DNA of 64,000 nucleotides from positions 1,581,501-1,645,500 of the forward strand of contig NW_022145597.1 of the NCBI RefSeq assembly GCF_000002235.5, given 5' to 3'. The first letter of the stretch is position 1. Each line of letters starts with the position of its first letter. Origin of the DNA: Strongylocentrotus purpuratus (taxonomy: Eukaryota; Echinodermata; Echinoidea; Camarodonta; Strongylocentrotidae). Below the pieces are notes generated by a model. The model was not told where the DNA came from. It searched no databases and saw nothing but the letters and a program-made list of their open reading frames with translations. Positions 1-11,609 of this stretch are shown here, piece after piece. The position numbers and the translations under genes were made by a program.

Positions 1-533
1 CTCCGAACCTCCATGCACGACAACCCTCTGACCATGTGAATCATGCCTCCATGTGTAAACTGATTATTCAATTAAATTCAATTTAATTCATTTTATTTGA
101 ATTATATATCCAGCAAACTTCTATTCATATGTAATTAGACAATATTTTTAGTTCATGGTGTGTAATGCCGATTTATTTCCTCTCCTCAACGCTTCCGTTT
201 TCCCTCACAATGACTATTCTTGCCTCCTCTGAAGTTAGTTCTGACTGAGCTAGGAAGTTAACCAACACGTTTTAAAGTATACATTTTATAGTTGATGATT
301 TACTCTTAACTTCACACAGTGCAGGTGTAACCTTTCCAGCACGACAGGTTTAGATACAATGTTTGGAAGGTCCCTTTTCTGATTCAATCTCTATTTATAT
401 GTCTACATTTGTTAGGAATAGTGCTACAGATTCATTTAAAGAGCTCGCTAGAATTTATGGTGACTTTCACAACGTGTGACTATGAAGTAAACATATTAAA
501 CAGTTAAATTCTAGCTTCCGGTTGGTTCTGCAG
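1..533. other. Left edge, no supported gene
   Basis: No gene can be supported here. The first 39 bases are open in frame 1 and end in TGA (last residues MHDNPLTM), which could be the tail of a coding exon running in from outside the window, but 12 codons prove nothing. The rest is AT-rich with no repeat that recurs elsewhere in the window. Confidence 0.3.
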
Positions 534-626
534 GGTGTTCATGGCGACTGTATTAATGAAAAGGCGCAATGTTACCCATTTGAGTGGATCAAATTAATTC
601 AGAAACAAGTATTTTCAGAACAATAA
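534..626 (+). CDS. Possible 3'-terminal exon, unknown protein
   Basis: A good splice acceptor (ggttggttctgcag) ends at 533. The following frame is open for 30 codons in phase 0, begins GVHGDCINEK, contains two cysteines five residues apart, and ends at TAA at 624-626. That stop overlaps an AATAAA hexamer at 622-627, so a polyadenylation signal at the stop is possible but unusual. An alternative is an internal exon using a weak donor (caa|gtattt) near 608. No family is recognised. Thirty open codons can occur by chance, so this is a lead rather than a gene. Confidence 0.2.
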   Translation, partial: GVHGDCINEKAQCYPFEWIKLIQKQVFSEQ

Positions 627-955
627 AAAAAAATGTAAAATCTGAAATATATATAGTTTGACCTTATACATCTTGTACAAATGCAACTCTTACCATTATG
701 CTTTTGTTACTTTTATTTTCGTATACAATTATTATGGATGTAGTTACTTTATTTTGTCTATTATTTGGTAAAGAAATTACTTCAGCAGTTCTACTTATCT
801 CTTTGAAATACATGTGTTAGTACTCGGCTATTCATCCACCAACTTAATGATTCGACAACCATGCCCACCCCCACCCCCTCCTCCCCCCCCCCCTTCCCAC
901 TGTGCTTTTGATTTCCAATTGTCTTAGTAATAAACACTTTATATATCATTTACAG

Positions 956-1070
956 GGCAACCTGGAATTACTTCGCCCAGAGTGCGATCGTGATGCTATT
1001 TGAACTTAGTCGTAAACAAATCCTTCCTCCTCAATTCATACCGACAAAACCGATACAAGACCGACGATAG
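956..1070 (+). CDS. Possible terminal exon, unknown protein
   Basis: An acceptor-like sequence (tatatcatttacag) ends at 955. With one leading base the frame is open for 37 codons, starting ATWNYFAQSAIV and ending in a basic tail DRRR before TAG at 1068-1070. The leading part is mildly hydrophobic. The phase-0 reading from the same acceptor also stays open for 15 codons (GNLELLRPEC...). No AATAAA follows closely; the first clear one is near 1879. Family not recognised. Confidence 0.18.
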
Positions 1071-1616
1071 ACCAAACAATTACCCTCAAATGGCCTCAAT
1101 AGCAAAAATGTAGACGGATATCGGTTAGTTTGGAGTCGGTTTGACGGTTTGACCGAGGTAGAAGGCACGCGAAACACTATTTGCGGCGGTGTCATGTTAA
1201 AGATTCTTCACAGAGTGCTTGAATACGTCATATGATACAACAAGGTCTCATAAATTGTCTTGATTGTTTTACACATTAAGGGTGAGATTTTAAATCCAAT
1301 TTTTAAAGAAAAATCCCCCATGCTGGGGTAGTAGACGTAAGTCTCTAAGGGATAGAAATACAGTGGTTTCCATCATGATATGCATGTTTATGCCTGGATA
1401 CCAAATCCCTTTTTTTCTTCAAATCAACGTGTCATGAAAACACAAGGAATCAATAAATTCTCAAACTATATATTTCAATCGATTGTATGCTGTCATTTTC
1501 CAGAAGAAAAACCTAGCTTGAGTGACTTTGGTCCATCTATCTCCCTCCTTCCTTCCATATGAATTCGAAAATGTTCACATGATCTCTTTCGAGTGTACCA
1601 AGACTTCGTTACTGAT
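1071..1616. other. Unannotated stretch
   Basis: No gene, RNA or repeat is supported. A 60-codon frame at 1380-1562 has no splice or start context and ordinary composition. Confidence 0.4.
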
Positions 1617-1833
1617 CTCTCACTCTCCTCCCCCCTCTCCCCCCCCCCCCCCCTCTCTCTCTCTCTCCCTCTCTCTCTCTCTCTCCCTCTCTCTCCTTCT
1701 CAGGCTCTATCCCTTCCTCTTTCTTTCCCTCTCACTCTCTCTCTCACTCTCTCTCTCTCTCTCTTTTCCTCTCTCTCACTCTCCATCTCCCACCCGCTGC
1801 ATTTATCCCCTACCCCTACCCCCCCCCCCCCTC
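1617..1833. repeat. CT-rich microsatellite with poly-C ends
   Basis: Runs of (CT)n with interruptions, bounded by C tracts near 1637-1653 and 1820-1831. Long overlapping serine/leucine/proline frames here are artefacts of the dinucleotide repeat. Confidence 0.9.
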
Positions 1834-2004
1834 GATCAGAATCTTCGGAATTATACAATAATTATGTAATGGAGCGTTTAATAAAGGCCTAATGAAATTT
1901 GTAAAGATCACTACCTGTTGCTACTTTCGTTAAAAAATAACAAATAAATCACAACATTTTAAATTCAAAATTAAGCTACTCTGAGTCGGAACGAGAGAAA
2001 CCTC

Positions 2005-2079
2005 TTACCTGCACCCCATCCCCGGACACTTATCTGCACCCCATCCTCTGACACTTATCTGCACCCCATCCTCAGACAC
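2005..2079. repeat. 25-bp tandem repeat, three units
   Basis: Three near-identical units with core tgcaccccatcc start at 2005, 2030 and 2055; differences are confined to a few positions. A shortened fourth piece (ttatcccatccc) follows at 2080. Confidence 0.9.
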
Positions 2080-2091
2080 TTATCCCATCCC

Positions 2092-3947
2092 AAACAAATA
2101 GATAAACACGCCATCGCTTTGAGACATGGCAGTTAAGACTGGAGAAGGCACATGATGTAAACACAGCGTTCTTCGGATCATTGACATTCAACTAAACATT
2201 TACAGTTTCTAAAAAGAGATCTTCGGTTTGTATGATAATAAACACACCCCTCATGTTAAATATATCCATCTACACGATGTCAAATTGAGTGACTGGTATA
2301 TCTTCTATGTTACATGAAAAGGCATTGTGAGAAACATTAACTCTTGAATAAAAAAATAAATAAAAAAAACATGCATGGTTATGAACCTGTGTTAATGATG
2401 TACATGTATGCTGTAAAAGTTTGAGATTGTGATGAAAGAATTAATAAAACAAGACTTCAAAAAGAAGAAAAAACGTGAGGAAATGTGAAAAGAAGATATG
2501 CGATAAGCAGAAGCCAGATCATATTATATATCTTTCGAAAAGAAACGGAATTCATATGAGAAATCTCTGAAAAGGAAGCCTTAAAATGATCCAAGATGAT
2601 GCAGAATCTCTGGTGGAACCTTAATTAAATTCGATTGACAACAGGCAACTTGTGTTGCAGTTAACCAATCGACTGAATCAGTCACGACAGTATTTATGTT
2701 CGCAAAACTGCTAATTACCATAATGAGTACTGTAAATATTAGTCACATAACCTCATATCAGAACTACCTTGAACATATTGAATGCATTTTCATCACATCG
2801 TAATCAATTTAAAGAAACACTCTTTGTCGACGAAATTTTGTGTTCGGAATAATCAAAATAAATGCAGTAAAATCGAACTTCAACATGTTTGAAAGGCCTG
2901 CTCTTAAAATGTATTTTGTTAGAAGAGATGTCACTCTTGCTGGGGCTGGCTTAATATTATCTTACATTTTCGCCTTACAAGACAACTCATTGTATCAGTT
3001 AGCATATGTCTTTTTTCTAACATCCTTATTTAATGCAATGTAATGGTATGTCTCTATATTGATAAGGTGATATGATGTCGACTCGTGGGGGTAACTCAAA
3101 ACGACATCGGTCGATTATGACATGATCATGATGATCTCATGGATTTACAGGAAAATGTCATCTAGGATTTGCCTATAACGTGAAGCTTTACCTCATTCTT
3201 TATGTGCGGAAGACAAAGTGTTTTTTTTTTATAGAAATGTATCCGGTGTTACTCCTTTCCTCCCCACCAGCTAACTAATGGACTCTCAGATGAATACAGG
3301 GAACAGCCCGTTCCTGTAGTCAACATATTTCGGAGAATGTACCTGCTTTAAATCATATGGGGACATAGAATAAATGAACGCTTTGGAATTAACAAAAAAA
3401 TAAATTTAAGAATTGAAATTCCACGAATGGGATTTCATAAATGGGAATTTCAAAGTATGTCAAAATTAGCGATTGTATTTCATTTTGTTGATGTGTTTTT
3501 TTACACATCATTAACTGATTCCTCTAAAAAAGCGCGTAGCCTCATACTGCAGCTCTCTAATGTCAACAAAATTAAATACATCAATGGACAGGCTATAGAG
3601 CTTAAATAATGATCATAAGTCTGCTAAAATGCATATTAGAATGCTTGAAATAAGGTCAAATGAAGCCATCTTTTGTCCCATCTTCACTTTTCATCCGAAG
3701 ATTCTCAAAGAGCTCCTCAAGTATCATCTTGATTTCACCTCAGATATCACGTGACTTCCTCTGAGACGTCATCGATAACAGAACACGTGTTGAGCTTGTA
3801 AACTGTACGGATGCCAGTCTGCTAGGTGAGGAGCTTACCAATAAGGGAAGGGGTGAAAGGATGCGGGGAGCATTTCATCTCACAAATTCATGTCTTTCTA
3901 ACTCTCTTGTATTTCCTTTGTCTTCATATCAAGGGCGCTGTTGTTGC
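2092..3947. other. Unannotated AT-rich stretch
   Basis: No supported gene. A 67-codon frame at 2840-3043 contains a hydrophobic stretch (LAGAGLILSYIFAL) and ends at TAA, but it has no splice context and no recognised family. Polyadenylation-like hexamers near 2346 and 2441 are unassigned. Confidence 0.35.
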
Positions 3948-4118
3948 TGCTACCGCAGAGCCATCTATACACAGAGTTTGGCCAACCCGGTTTGAGTTGG
4001 ACACAATATGGCGACTACTGCTTTGTTGGGCAACCACCAACCAAAGGAATATACGCCATGTTGTACCCAGTGAAACCAAGTTGACCAAACTCTGTATATA
4101 AATAGCCCTGTGCTACCA
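3948..4118. mobile_element. hAT-type MITE with 8-bp target duplication
   Basis: A 155-bp palindromic element (3956-4110). Its ends are CAGAGCCATCTATACACAGA on the left and, as reverse complement, CAGGGCTATTTATATACAGA on the right; pairing continues for about 55 bases per arm to the shared word ATGGCG. It is flanked by TGCTACCG at 3948-3955 and TGCTACCA at 4111-4118, a 7/8 match. An 8-bp duplication and CAG-type ends are the hallmarks of hAT elements, so this is a non-autonomous hAT MITE. A diverged fragment lies at about 19,715-19,800. Confidence 0.8.
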
Positions 4119-4861
4119 CTATCACTACTTTTGTACTCTACAATGTTTCACTTTTTCAACTGTTTTGATAGCGCTTTGAGTCTTCATTGGTGTATCAATC
4201 TCCATTCGTTGAAATTGTATAAGGAAACAAATTTGACATTGTCGGAATTTGTGTAGTGGGTGGTATTACATCAGTTGGATATACAATATACAATATACAT
4301 TTTCCCCGCCTTCCTCTCTGGTATGGATCTGGGGGGTGTTTCATCAACTAAAATCGATTTCGATTTTAAAAATCAATTTTAAGGCCGAATCAGTTTTAGC
4401 TTAAAACCGATACGTGTGAGCTGTTTCATCAAATCGATTTTAAGCTAAAATAGATTTTTAGGTGTCTGCAATCAAGGCTAGTCAATTTGGGGTAAATCGA
4501 TCACAAAATTGCTTGCTAAACTACTGCCAGAGAGTCCTTGAAAAAGTAAGTAAATTCCGTTTTTCTTTCAAAATATTAATTCTGTTGATAAAAAATCTTT
4601 TATTTTGGAAGAAGAAAAGTGTTCCTGTCATTTTTATAGAATTACATTTGTGTATAACTGAACAAAACTTTAGATAGATCTAATATCAATTGATATCACC
4701 CCCAACTGGGCTAAAAAGTGGACGAATTGCACTGGTTCAATCATTTCAGTCCCATTCATATAAATTCATGCAGGTTCAATAGGAATTTTCTACCGACGGT
4801 TAGGGCAGGTACACACTCATTAATCTAGTTTATTCTTGCAGTAGTCTTGGGGTTATATACA

Positions 4862-5530
4862 ATATACTAGGCCTACTAGTTGATCTGGGCCTCTATTCTA
4901 GGGCCTAGATCTAGGCCTAGATCTAGGCCTAGATCTAGGCCTAGACCTAGATCTAGTCTATCTAAAATCAAAAATCAACGGGATCATTGTTTTGATGTTA
5001 ATATTTTATGAAGAAGAAGATTAGTCTGGACTCTAGAGAGTAGATGGTCTAGAGTGTTGCTGTTAGACCCAAGTTACATTTAGATCTAGTCTAGATGTAG
5101 ACCTCTAGACTCTAGATTTAGTCTAGATCTAGGTCTAGATCTAAGTTCTCGGCCTAGATCTAGATCTACTTGATAATGATACTTGATACTAGATCTAGGG
5201 AAGATGTAGACCTAGCCTCTCTAACGTACTACTAGGTCTAGATCTAAGGCTCTAGCATACTTCAGTCTGCAGCTCTCTTCTGCTGGACTAGTCCTACTCC
5301 TAGATGTGGACCTAGAATCTAGTCTAGACTAGAGCCGAGGTCTACTGGGAGTTACTCAGTTGGGTCTAGATCTAGTCTACTATAGACTCTACCTAGCACT
5401 ACAGTAACAAGTTGGATTGTAGACTAGTCTAGTAGGCCTAGGTCCAGGCATATTAATATTAAAATTAGGTCGAGATCTATTACTCAGTAGACTATTAGTA
5501 TTAGGGTCACTAGATCTAAGCCTTAGGCTC
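4862..5530. repeat. CTAG/AGATCT-rich satellite-like region
   Basis: It opens with a clear tandem of the 12-mer ctagatctaggc (about 4905-4955) and continues for some 570 bases as degenerate ctagatctag, ctagac and taggcc words. CTAG is usually an uncommon tetramer, so this density is striking. No coding frame is credible. Confidence 0.75.
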
Positions 5531-5576
5531 CCTATATTGATTTTTTATTCTTTCTTAATTTAATTTTTCTTTTAAG

Positions 5577-7065
5577 AGGCAGACTCAAAGATGGAGTGGA
5601 CCTCAAGACTCAAAAGTTCTCTTCTGCCGTGTCTCTACTCTCTACAGTCTTGGACTTCTCATTCTACTACTAATTTCTACCTCGGCCTCTGGCTCAATAA
5701 GGAAAGGGTTTGGATATGCAGAATGTACTCAAACTCAATGTATAGGTGTACAGCTATAGACTCTAGACTAGATCCTACTGTGCTAAGCGGCCCTGTGAAG
5801 TGATCTTTTTACTAGTAAAAATTGCACACCAATATTTAAACAAGTGAAAGGTAAGTTTTTTTGTGTGTGGTTCTTCTAGACCTAGACCCTACATATAAAT
5901 AAATTAATAACTTGTTGTTGAGGGTGTAATCTTGTTTTTCATTACATTTTCTACGTACAATCACAAACTGATAAATCCATGTAAGGAGAAGTCAACCATG
6001 GCATGTCTAAATCAAAGATAAATGACTACGTCAGCCAGACTGATAAATATTGTACAAATAATAGGGCAGCAATTAATGTATAAAAATGTGATTGAACAAA
6101 TTGTTATGAGCATATATGTATGATGTAGACCTAAGCTGTTTGTTATTTACCAGCTGAGGTATATCTTTCCCTTTTACTCACGACAGGGGAATGTTCATTG
6201 ATTCTGTGTACAACATTGTTTGGTTCAAGAGTAGGGTAACCGAGATCAAGATTAGACTCCATAGTCAATCTTGCAAATGTCTAAAACTTTCAATGTGGTT
6301 GGTAACAATGTGTGGGACCAAATTCATGTAAATTGCTATTGTAATTACTGATAAAAATGTACTGATGTTCTGTTGAACACATTAGATACAATGACAAATA
6401 TTTTTCTGGAAAATAGATGTGCTCTCTTCATCACAATTATGTATCTCTGTTTTAAATCTCAGGTTGCAAAATAAAGAGCTATGGCATCTTCATGTACTGC
6501 TAGTTCATGACATATGGACTTTTATTGTCCATCTCTTCAAATTGAAAAGGTAAGCAGTATCAATTACCATGATTGGTCTTATCAGCATGTTCTGTGCCTG
6601 CCATTGTTGTCATACCTCTACAGCAGTCATTAAAAATGAAAAGACATTAGTCAGTACATTTTTCATAATCCTTGTAAGAAGTCTTAAACCCATCTTAACC
6701 ATTCTGTTGTATAAAAAGTACACAAATGGTTATGAAAGGATTTTTCTTCTCCAAAGCAAACAATCATTTATCTTCTATAACTAAAACTACTTTTGTCTCA
6801 AATTTTTTAAAGAATATTTTGTATTCTTCTTCTTTATTTATTTAGCAATTAAAGTATTTGAAATAAGCATGAATACAAAAGTTGAAGATGGGTTGAAAAA
6901 TTGCACTAGTATTTACTAATTGATTCATTTTTTTCCATAACTTTAAATTCTGATTCTAGACTGCAGAGCCTGAATTACCTGCAACGTTATGCTTCCTATG
7001 AAACATCAGCCAGCCCACAGATAGAAGCTCCCTTTTCCAGCTTTAAGCAAGAGAGACCACAATGA
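5577..7065 (+). other. Possible three-exon transcript
   Basis: Three exon-like blocks with good splice sites: 5577-5850 (acceptor aatttttcttttaag; donor gtgaaag|gtaagt), 6463-6549 (acceptor ttaaatctcag; donor ttgaaaag|gtaagc) and from 6960 (acceptor ttctgattctag). Joined across the last intron, one frame stays open through both exons and ends at TGA 7063-7065 (ending SSFKQERPQ). That frame meets a stop in the first block and has no ATG, so the transcript may be non-coding or the first exon may be wrong. ATTAAA at 7494-7499 could serve polyadenylation. No family recognised. Confidence 0.25.
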
Positions 7066-8099
7066 GACACAGATCTTGATATCATGGACTGGTCACTTTT
7101 ACAACCAACACTATTTGTAAAATAAGATTTACAAATTAATTCCTAAGCTATTTCAAAGCTGATAGAAAAGAATTGATGATTAATTTCATATAGACAAACT
7201 ATTGTATCAAGAAAATCACATTCTCACCGACTGCGTGACCTAGCTAGATGACAATGTATATCATCCATAGATTAACAAACATACGAGTAACAGAAATATT
7301 TGTGACAAGTATTACTCTTTTAATCTCCTTAAAAGTAACTCGAATAGAGAGTGGCAGATATCAGCTGCAGTAGTTTTAACAACTGGCTGATACTTTCATT
7401 GTAGCACTTTCATTTATGTCTTTTAAAATGTTCTTATTGTATCCCTTGAATGTATTTGCTATGCTCATCATTTACAAAACGTAGATTTCATTCATTAAAG
7501 CATAAGCATATTGATTAGACATTAAAATCTGTGTTAATTTTATTTTGTATGTATTTTTTGTCTTTTAAGAAGATAAAAAGGGGGGGGGGGGGTGAATAGA
7601 TGACATTGTACGCTAGCGCATGGTGATAATTATTACATGATGATAAAGGGCAATGATGTTATTCAATAATGGTGTGTTTGTTTGCTGGTGAGTATTCAAA
7701 TATCCCAGTAATGATCTTGTTATAAGTTAGTGTTTATTTATTCATTTTTGTTCTTTTTTTTATTTTTGTGTGGGAAGGGGGGGGGGGTGTTTTATATGAA
7801 GAAACAAAATTACTTTGAAAGGTGCGGCAAGCTAAGCGTTGTGATGGGAGTGTCATTTTATTTTAATGAAAGAGAGAGAGAGAAAATGAACGGAATAAGG
7901 ACACATAATTTTAAGCACATATGGTTAAACAAATATAGAAAAGGGGGCACATAACAAAATGGAAAAGGGGCACTTCTAAGAAGAAAACATAAGAAGTTAT
8001 TAGAAATAACATGAGGAAATTAAAAACAAAGAGAAACGGGACAAACTACATAAAGGAAAAGTGCACTTTTAATAAACAAAAAGGGTTGTTAATCCGATG

Positions 8100-8640
8100 T
8101 AAAAGGGGCACTTTAACCCTATCTAGCATGGGTTATTTTGAAACTGCATAGCCTGGGGGCACTTCTAAGCAGTGACAGATGTAGGGAGCCTGGGCCCCCT
8201 CCCCTGGGAAAAATAATGTGTAACGTTAACTCTACCTTCTTTTTGGAGATGGGCCCCCTCCCCTGGCGTTCAAGGGGGTGGGGGTGTGCGATTGTTAACA
8301 TTTTTCGAGGGGCCCCCAAAAAACAGTGCTCACCCCCCCCCCACAATGAGCGAATTATCGGCCGGCTGTTTCGCTGCTAAATATCGTCTCACAAATTGGG
8401 CGTCCTCCCGTGCCGCCGGCTGGATAAGGCCCCCCCCCCCCCCCCTCCCAGGCTAGATTGGGTTAAGTAGAAAACGGGCCGCCCATGTATTTTTGAAGAA
8501 AAAATGGGCCATTGTGCTCCCCCCCCCCCCCCCACCAGAGTGCCAAATTTGGTATTGATCATGCCTTACTATGATGATTTAAAAAAAAATTGGTTATGAA
8601 CAAAGATTTGTTCCCCCCCCCCCCCCCCAAAAAAAAATGC
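8100..8640. repeat. Poly-C cluster with duplicated GGCCCCCTCCCCTGG
   Basis: C runs of 8 to 18 bases near 8333, 8431, 8519 and 8614, with the word gggccccctcccctgg at about 8192 and 8251. Open frames on both strands here are composition artefacts. The complementary G runs could form G-quadruplexes. Confidence 0.7.
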
Positions 8641-8927
8641 CATTCATTTTTAACAGGATTCTTCATTTTCAGATGTATGAAGCTAGCCGACACTTACGCC
8701 TTTAAAACCAATGAATGCTGAACATAGCATATCAATAATGCAAAGACTAAGGATAAAATTGATTTAAAATTGATATGGATCACACTCTAAGTTAAAATCG
8801 ATTTTAAGGCCAAAATCGATTTTATTTATTTAGTGAAACTGCTGCTAAAATCGAAATCAATTTTAGGCCCTTAAAATCGATCAAATCGATTTTAGATCGA
8901 TTTTAGGGCTTTAGTGAAACACCCCCC

Positions 8928-10010
8928 TGGTCTGACAGTGCCATTTCGTGAGCGTAATCCAAACCCAATATAGGAGATTTTCTCGGCTGAGATCATCATT
9001 TCAACACTCTCTTTAACTTGTGGTACTGGTTGTGCGTATTATAACCAACACGAAAAAGCCGACAAAAAGCCATTAGTGGCATTGGCTGGAATAAAACGTA
9101 AAAGGCGCTCTCTCGTTTTCCAACAGCTGGTTCAAAATTACCGAATATTCGTGGGGCACCACAAATATTAGAAATGGTTATATTTATGGATATTTCAGCC
9201 GTCTCTTAACCGATTTTGATCATACAAAGATGATGTTGACATTTAAATTGTATTTTCTTTCAAATTTGACACTCAGTTTTTAATTATCTCACACACACAC
9301 AAAATTCTGTAGCGCCCTCTGCATCAAAACTCAACTACCCTTTTAACTTCAGCAGCGCAGAAAGTCACTCTAGATTGTCACGTTTCAGGTGATAATATAC
9401 ATGTATTTTCAGTTGTATTGCCAAAATAGTATAGTCTACGTACCAATACCCAATCAATGCATTATTTGACGTGCACATGCATACATTAGTAGTGTTGAAT
9501 TCAGATTTTGGCCCCGATATTAATCTTTAAAAGTTTAAGTATTTAATTTTGGTTGATAAAATACTCAGTGGTGCTTTATGCATTAAAGTGTTAACAATGG
9601 ATTTTTGCATAAAGTTGCATAGTTACACATTATCATTGAGATATAATGTCCTGGGTGGCAAGAAAGATATTTAGATCAGCATCAAAAGTTATCGGAGAAT
9701 CCTTCGCCTTTCAGTTGATTTGATGTTAGCTTTTTCATTTAAATAACCAAATAATGGATTTGCATATCAATGCCACTTTTCCCAATGGGATACTGGTGAT
9801 TGTGTATTGATAAACAGCAGATTTAGCATAAATTTGCATAAGGAAGCCCCATTAAACTTGATAAAGAGCGATTTTGTTGCTTGGCAACATTCATGTTTTA
9901 ATTCAGCACACAAAATACACTAAGGCTTTTAGGTGTGGCGCAAATGCGGCCCACAAAAATTAAAAAACGTAGCCTCTTTTTCTATATCATCCCATATAGG
10001 AGGAATTACG
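8928..10010. other. Unannotated stretch
   Basis: AT-rich sequence with a short (CA)n at about 9291-9300. No gene or recurring repeat is supported. Confidence 0.4.
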
Positions 10011-10014
10011 TCGC

Positions 10015-10380
10015 TCACCTCATTGGTTATAGTTTCTCAGTAGATCTTTGGAATTCACATTGTGTACACTGTTGCTATGTCAGAGAAATATTCGGCAACT
10101 TGAGAGTTAGTAAATCATTAGCTGCATATGAAAGGTGTGTGAATGTGAATTTCATGTGCATGCAAGTACGGCATACGTAGCCTTTTATCCCCAATTTTGT
10201 GTGTCATTCAAGCACCTCTTTGATTTATAGTTTCCGAGTAGATCTTTAGAATTCACATTGTTTACATTGTTGCCATGTCAGAGAAGTATTTGGCAACTTT
10301 AGAGTTAGTAAATCAAAAGTTGCATTATGAGGAGTATTTGAATGTGAAGTTCATGTGCCATTTTAAAGTAAGGCCTACGT
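10015..10380. repeat. Diverged 196-bp direct duplication
   Basis: Two adjacent copies starting near 10,015 and 10,211 share blocks such as gtagatctttggaattcaca versus gtagatctttagaattcaca and gttagtaaatca. The divergence indicates an old duplication. The 81-codon frame at 9935-10,180 crosses the first copy and is not treated as a gene. Confidence 0.75.
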
Positions 10381-11330
10381 ATAAGCAATATTAGTCTATT
10401 GTAAAGTTCGTTTTCAGTAAATGCATTAATGTGCATAAATTTGCATACTTAACATTTGAAAAAAGTAACTACTGATGTGGAAAAAATGACAAATGCTTGT
10501 CATTTGTCTACTTATCACTAATTAACTTTTTTTTTATGACAAAGTGAAGTTGTTATGACAATTCAAAATAATCGTGCCCTCTTAGAATAAATTTGCCTAT
10601 GATAGTATGATTGAGACCTGTTTATTTAAGATATTTGCTGCAACGATTGATTTATTAACAAGATGTATGGTTACTGTAATTAATGACTACTTTCAGCCAT
10701 AGTTTAACCAGTTTTTTGAAAAAAAGAAAAATGTATACTTTTGATAACATCTGCTCTTATAAAAATAAAAACAAAATCTCATTAATTTTCATAAATTTGT
10801 ATAAAATTACCTAAATGAGAACGACTTAATTCATTAAAGCAAAATATTCACCCAGTTAATCATCTACATGTATATTGATGGAAAATCACACAATTTTCAA
10901 TACAAATTTGACTGGATACTGATTGGTAAATTTGTAAAAAATACAAAATATTAATTTGTTATACATTTTCATAATTCAGCCTCATTTTCGTGAGAACTGA
11001 GAACGTGCACATTTTACGCGCGGCAATATTTCTTTTTAAAATTCCCTTCTCTTGGTTTTGTATACGAACGATTACAAACTACTAAACTACTAACTTAAAG
11101 TAGCCTGAATTAATAAGCAATAAAATAATTGTAGGGGTGTCTCGTAATCACGTAGATACCGAGATTCAACAGAGGATAGAACCAAGAATGATGAAGAGCA
11201 AAACAAAAGTAGAAGAAACCTATCACCTTCTGTACCAGTTGCGAGAGCGATGTTGATTAAGGTTACCTAAGAGATGCGATGAGAAGTAAGTGATATTGTA
11301 TTATTTCATACCCGTAGTCGTATTCCTCTA
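10381..11330. other. Unannotated AT-rich stretch
   Basis: No gene, RNA or recurring repeat is supported in this interval. Confidence 0.4.
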
Positions 11331-11492
11331 CACAGGGGGAATGAAAAGATCTTTATTAAAGTCAAAACTACCAAGACCTCTTCGAAGGAAGTCACGCTTG
11401 GTAATTCCGTTTTATGATTCCCTGTGGGAAAACTTAGGTATATATTTCATGTGTAGGCCTATTTATCAGGAGAGGTATCTTTGTAGTTTCAG

Positions 11493-11602
11493 TTAAGACC
11501 TCCCTGGTCCGACGCGGTCAAATATAGAAATACTGCTGAAAATCAGCACGTGTTTTCAAGAATAAGACACTGTGGAGAAATAATATCGGTCACCCTGGTG
11601 AG
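11493..11602 (+). CDS. Candidate internal exon, unknown protein
   Basis: A strong acceptor (tatctttgtagtttcag) ends at 11,492 and a strong donor (ggtgag|gtaagg) starts at 11,603. The 110-nt exon is open only in the phase-0 frame: 36 codons beginning LRPPWSDAVKYRNT and ending ISVTLV, then two bases (AG). A stop codon follows directly in the intron, so the open frame ends where the donor predicts. A possible upstream partner is 11,337-11,400 (acceptor cctctacacag, donor cttg|gtaatt), open in phase 0 and starting with an ATG, but the intron would be only 92 bases. Family not recognised. Confidence 0.35.
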
Positions 11603-11609
11603 GTAAGGA

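Larger units (their letters stand above)
4331..8927. mobile_element. Candidate 4.6-kb element with GGGGGGTGTTTCA ends
   Basis: The left boundary reads GGGGGGTGTTTCATCAA and the right boundary, reverse complemented, GGGGGGTGTTTCACTAAA. Both ends continue inward for over 100 bases as arrays of AAAATCGATTTT-like words, with a second GTTTCA motif roughly 70-100 bases in. This fits one transposon with imperfect long inverted repeats; the alternative is two related MITEs lying in opposite orientation. No clear target duplication and no transposase is seen. The interior holds the CTAG-rich region, a possible spliced transcript and the poly-C cluster. The 257-bp element at 38,980 shares the GGGG-TGTTTCA type of end. 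Confidence 0.5.

Noticed and set aside
1522..1892. Ser/Leu/Pro-rich frames of about 100 codons
   Set aside because: They are readings of a CT microsatellite; alternative frames of the same tract are equally open.
3826..4101. 91-codon frame
   Set aside because: Its second half is the hAT MITE and the first half has no domain or splice support.
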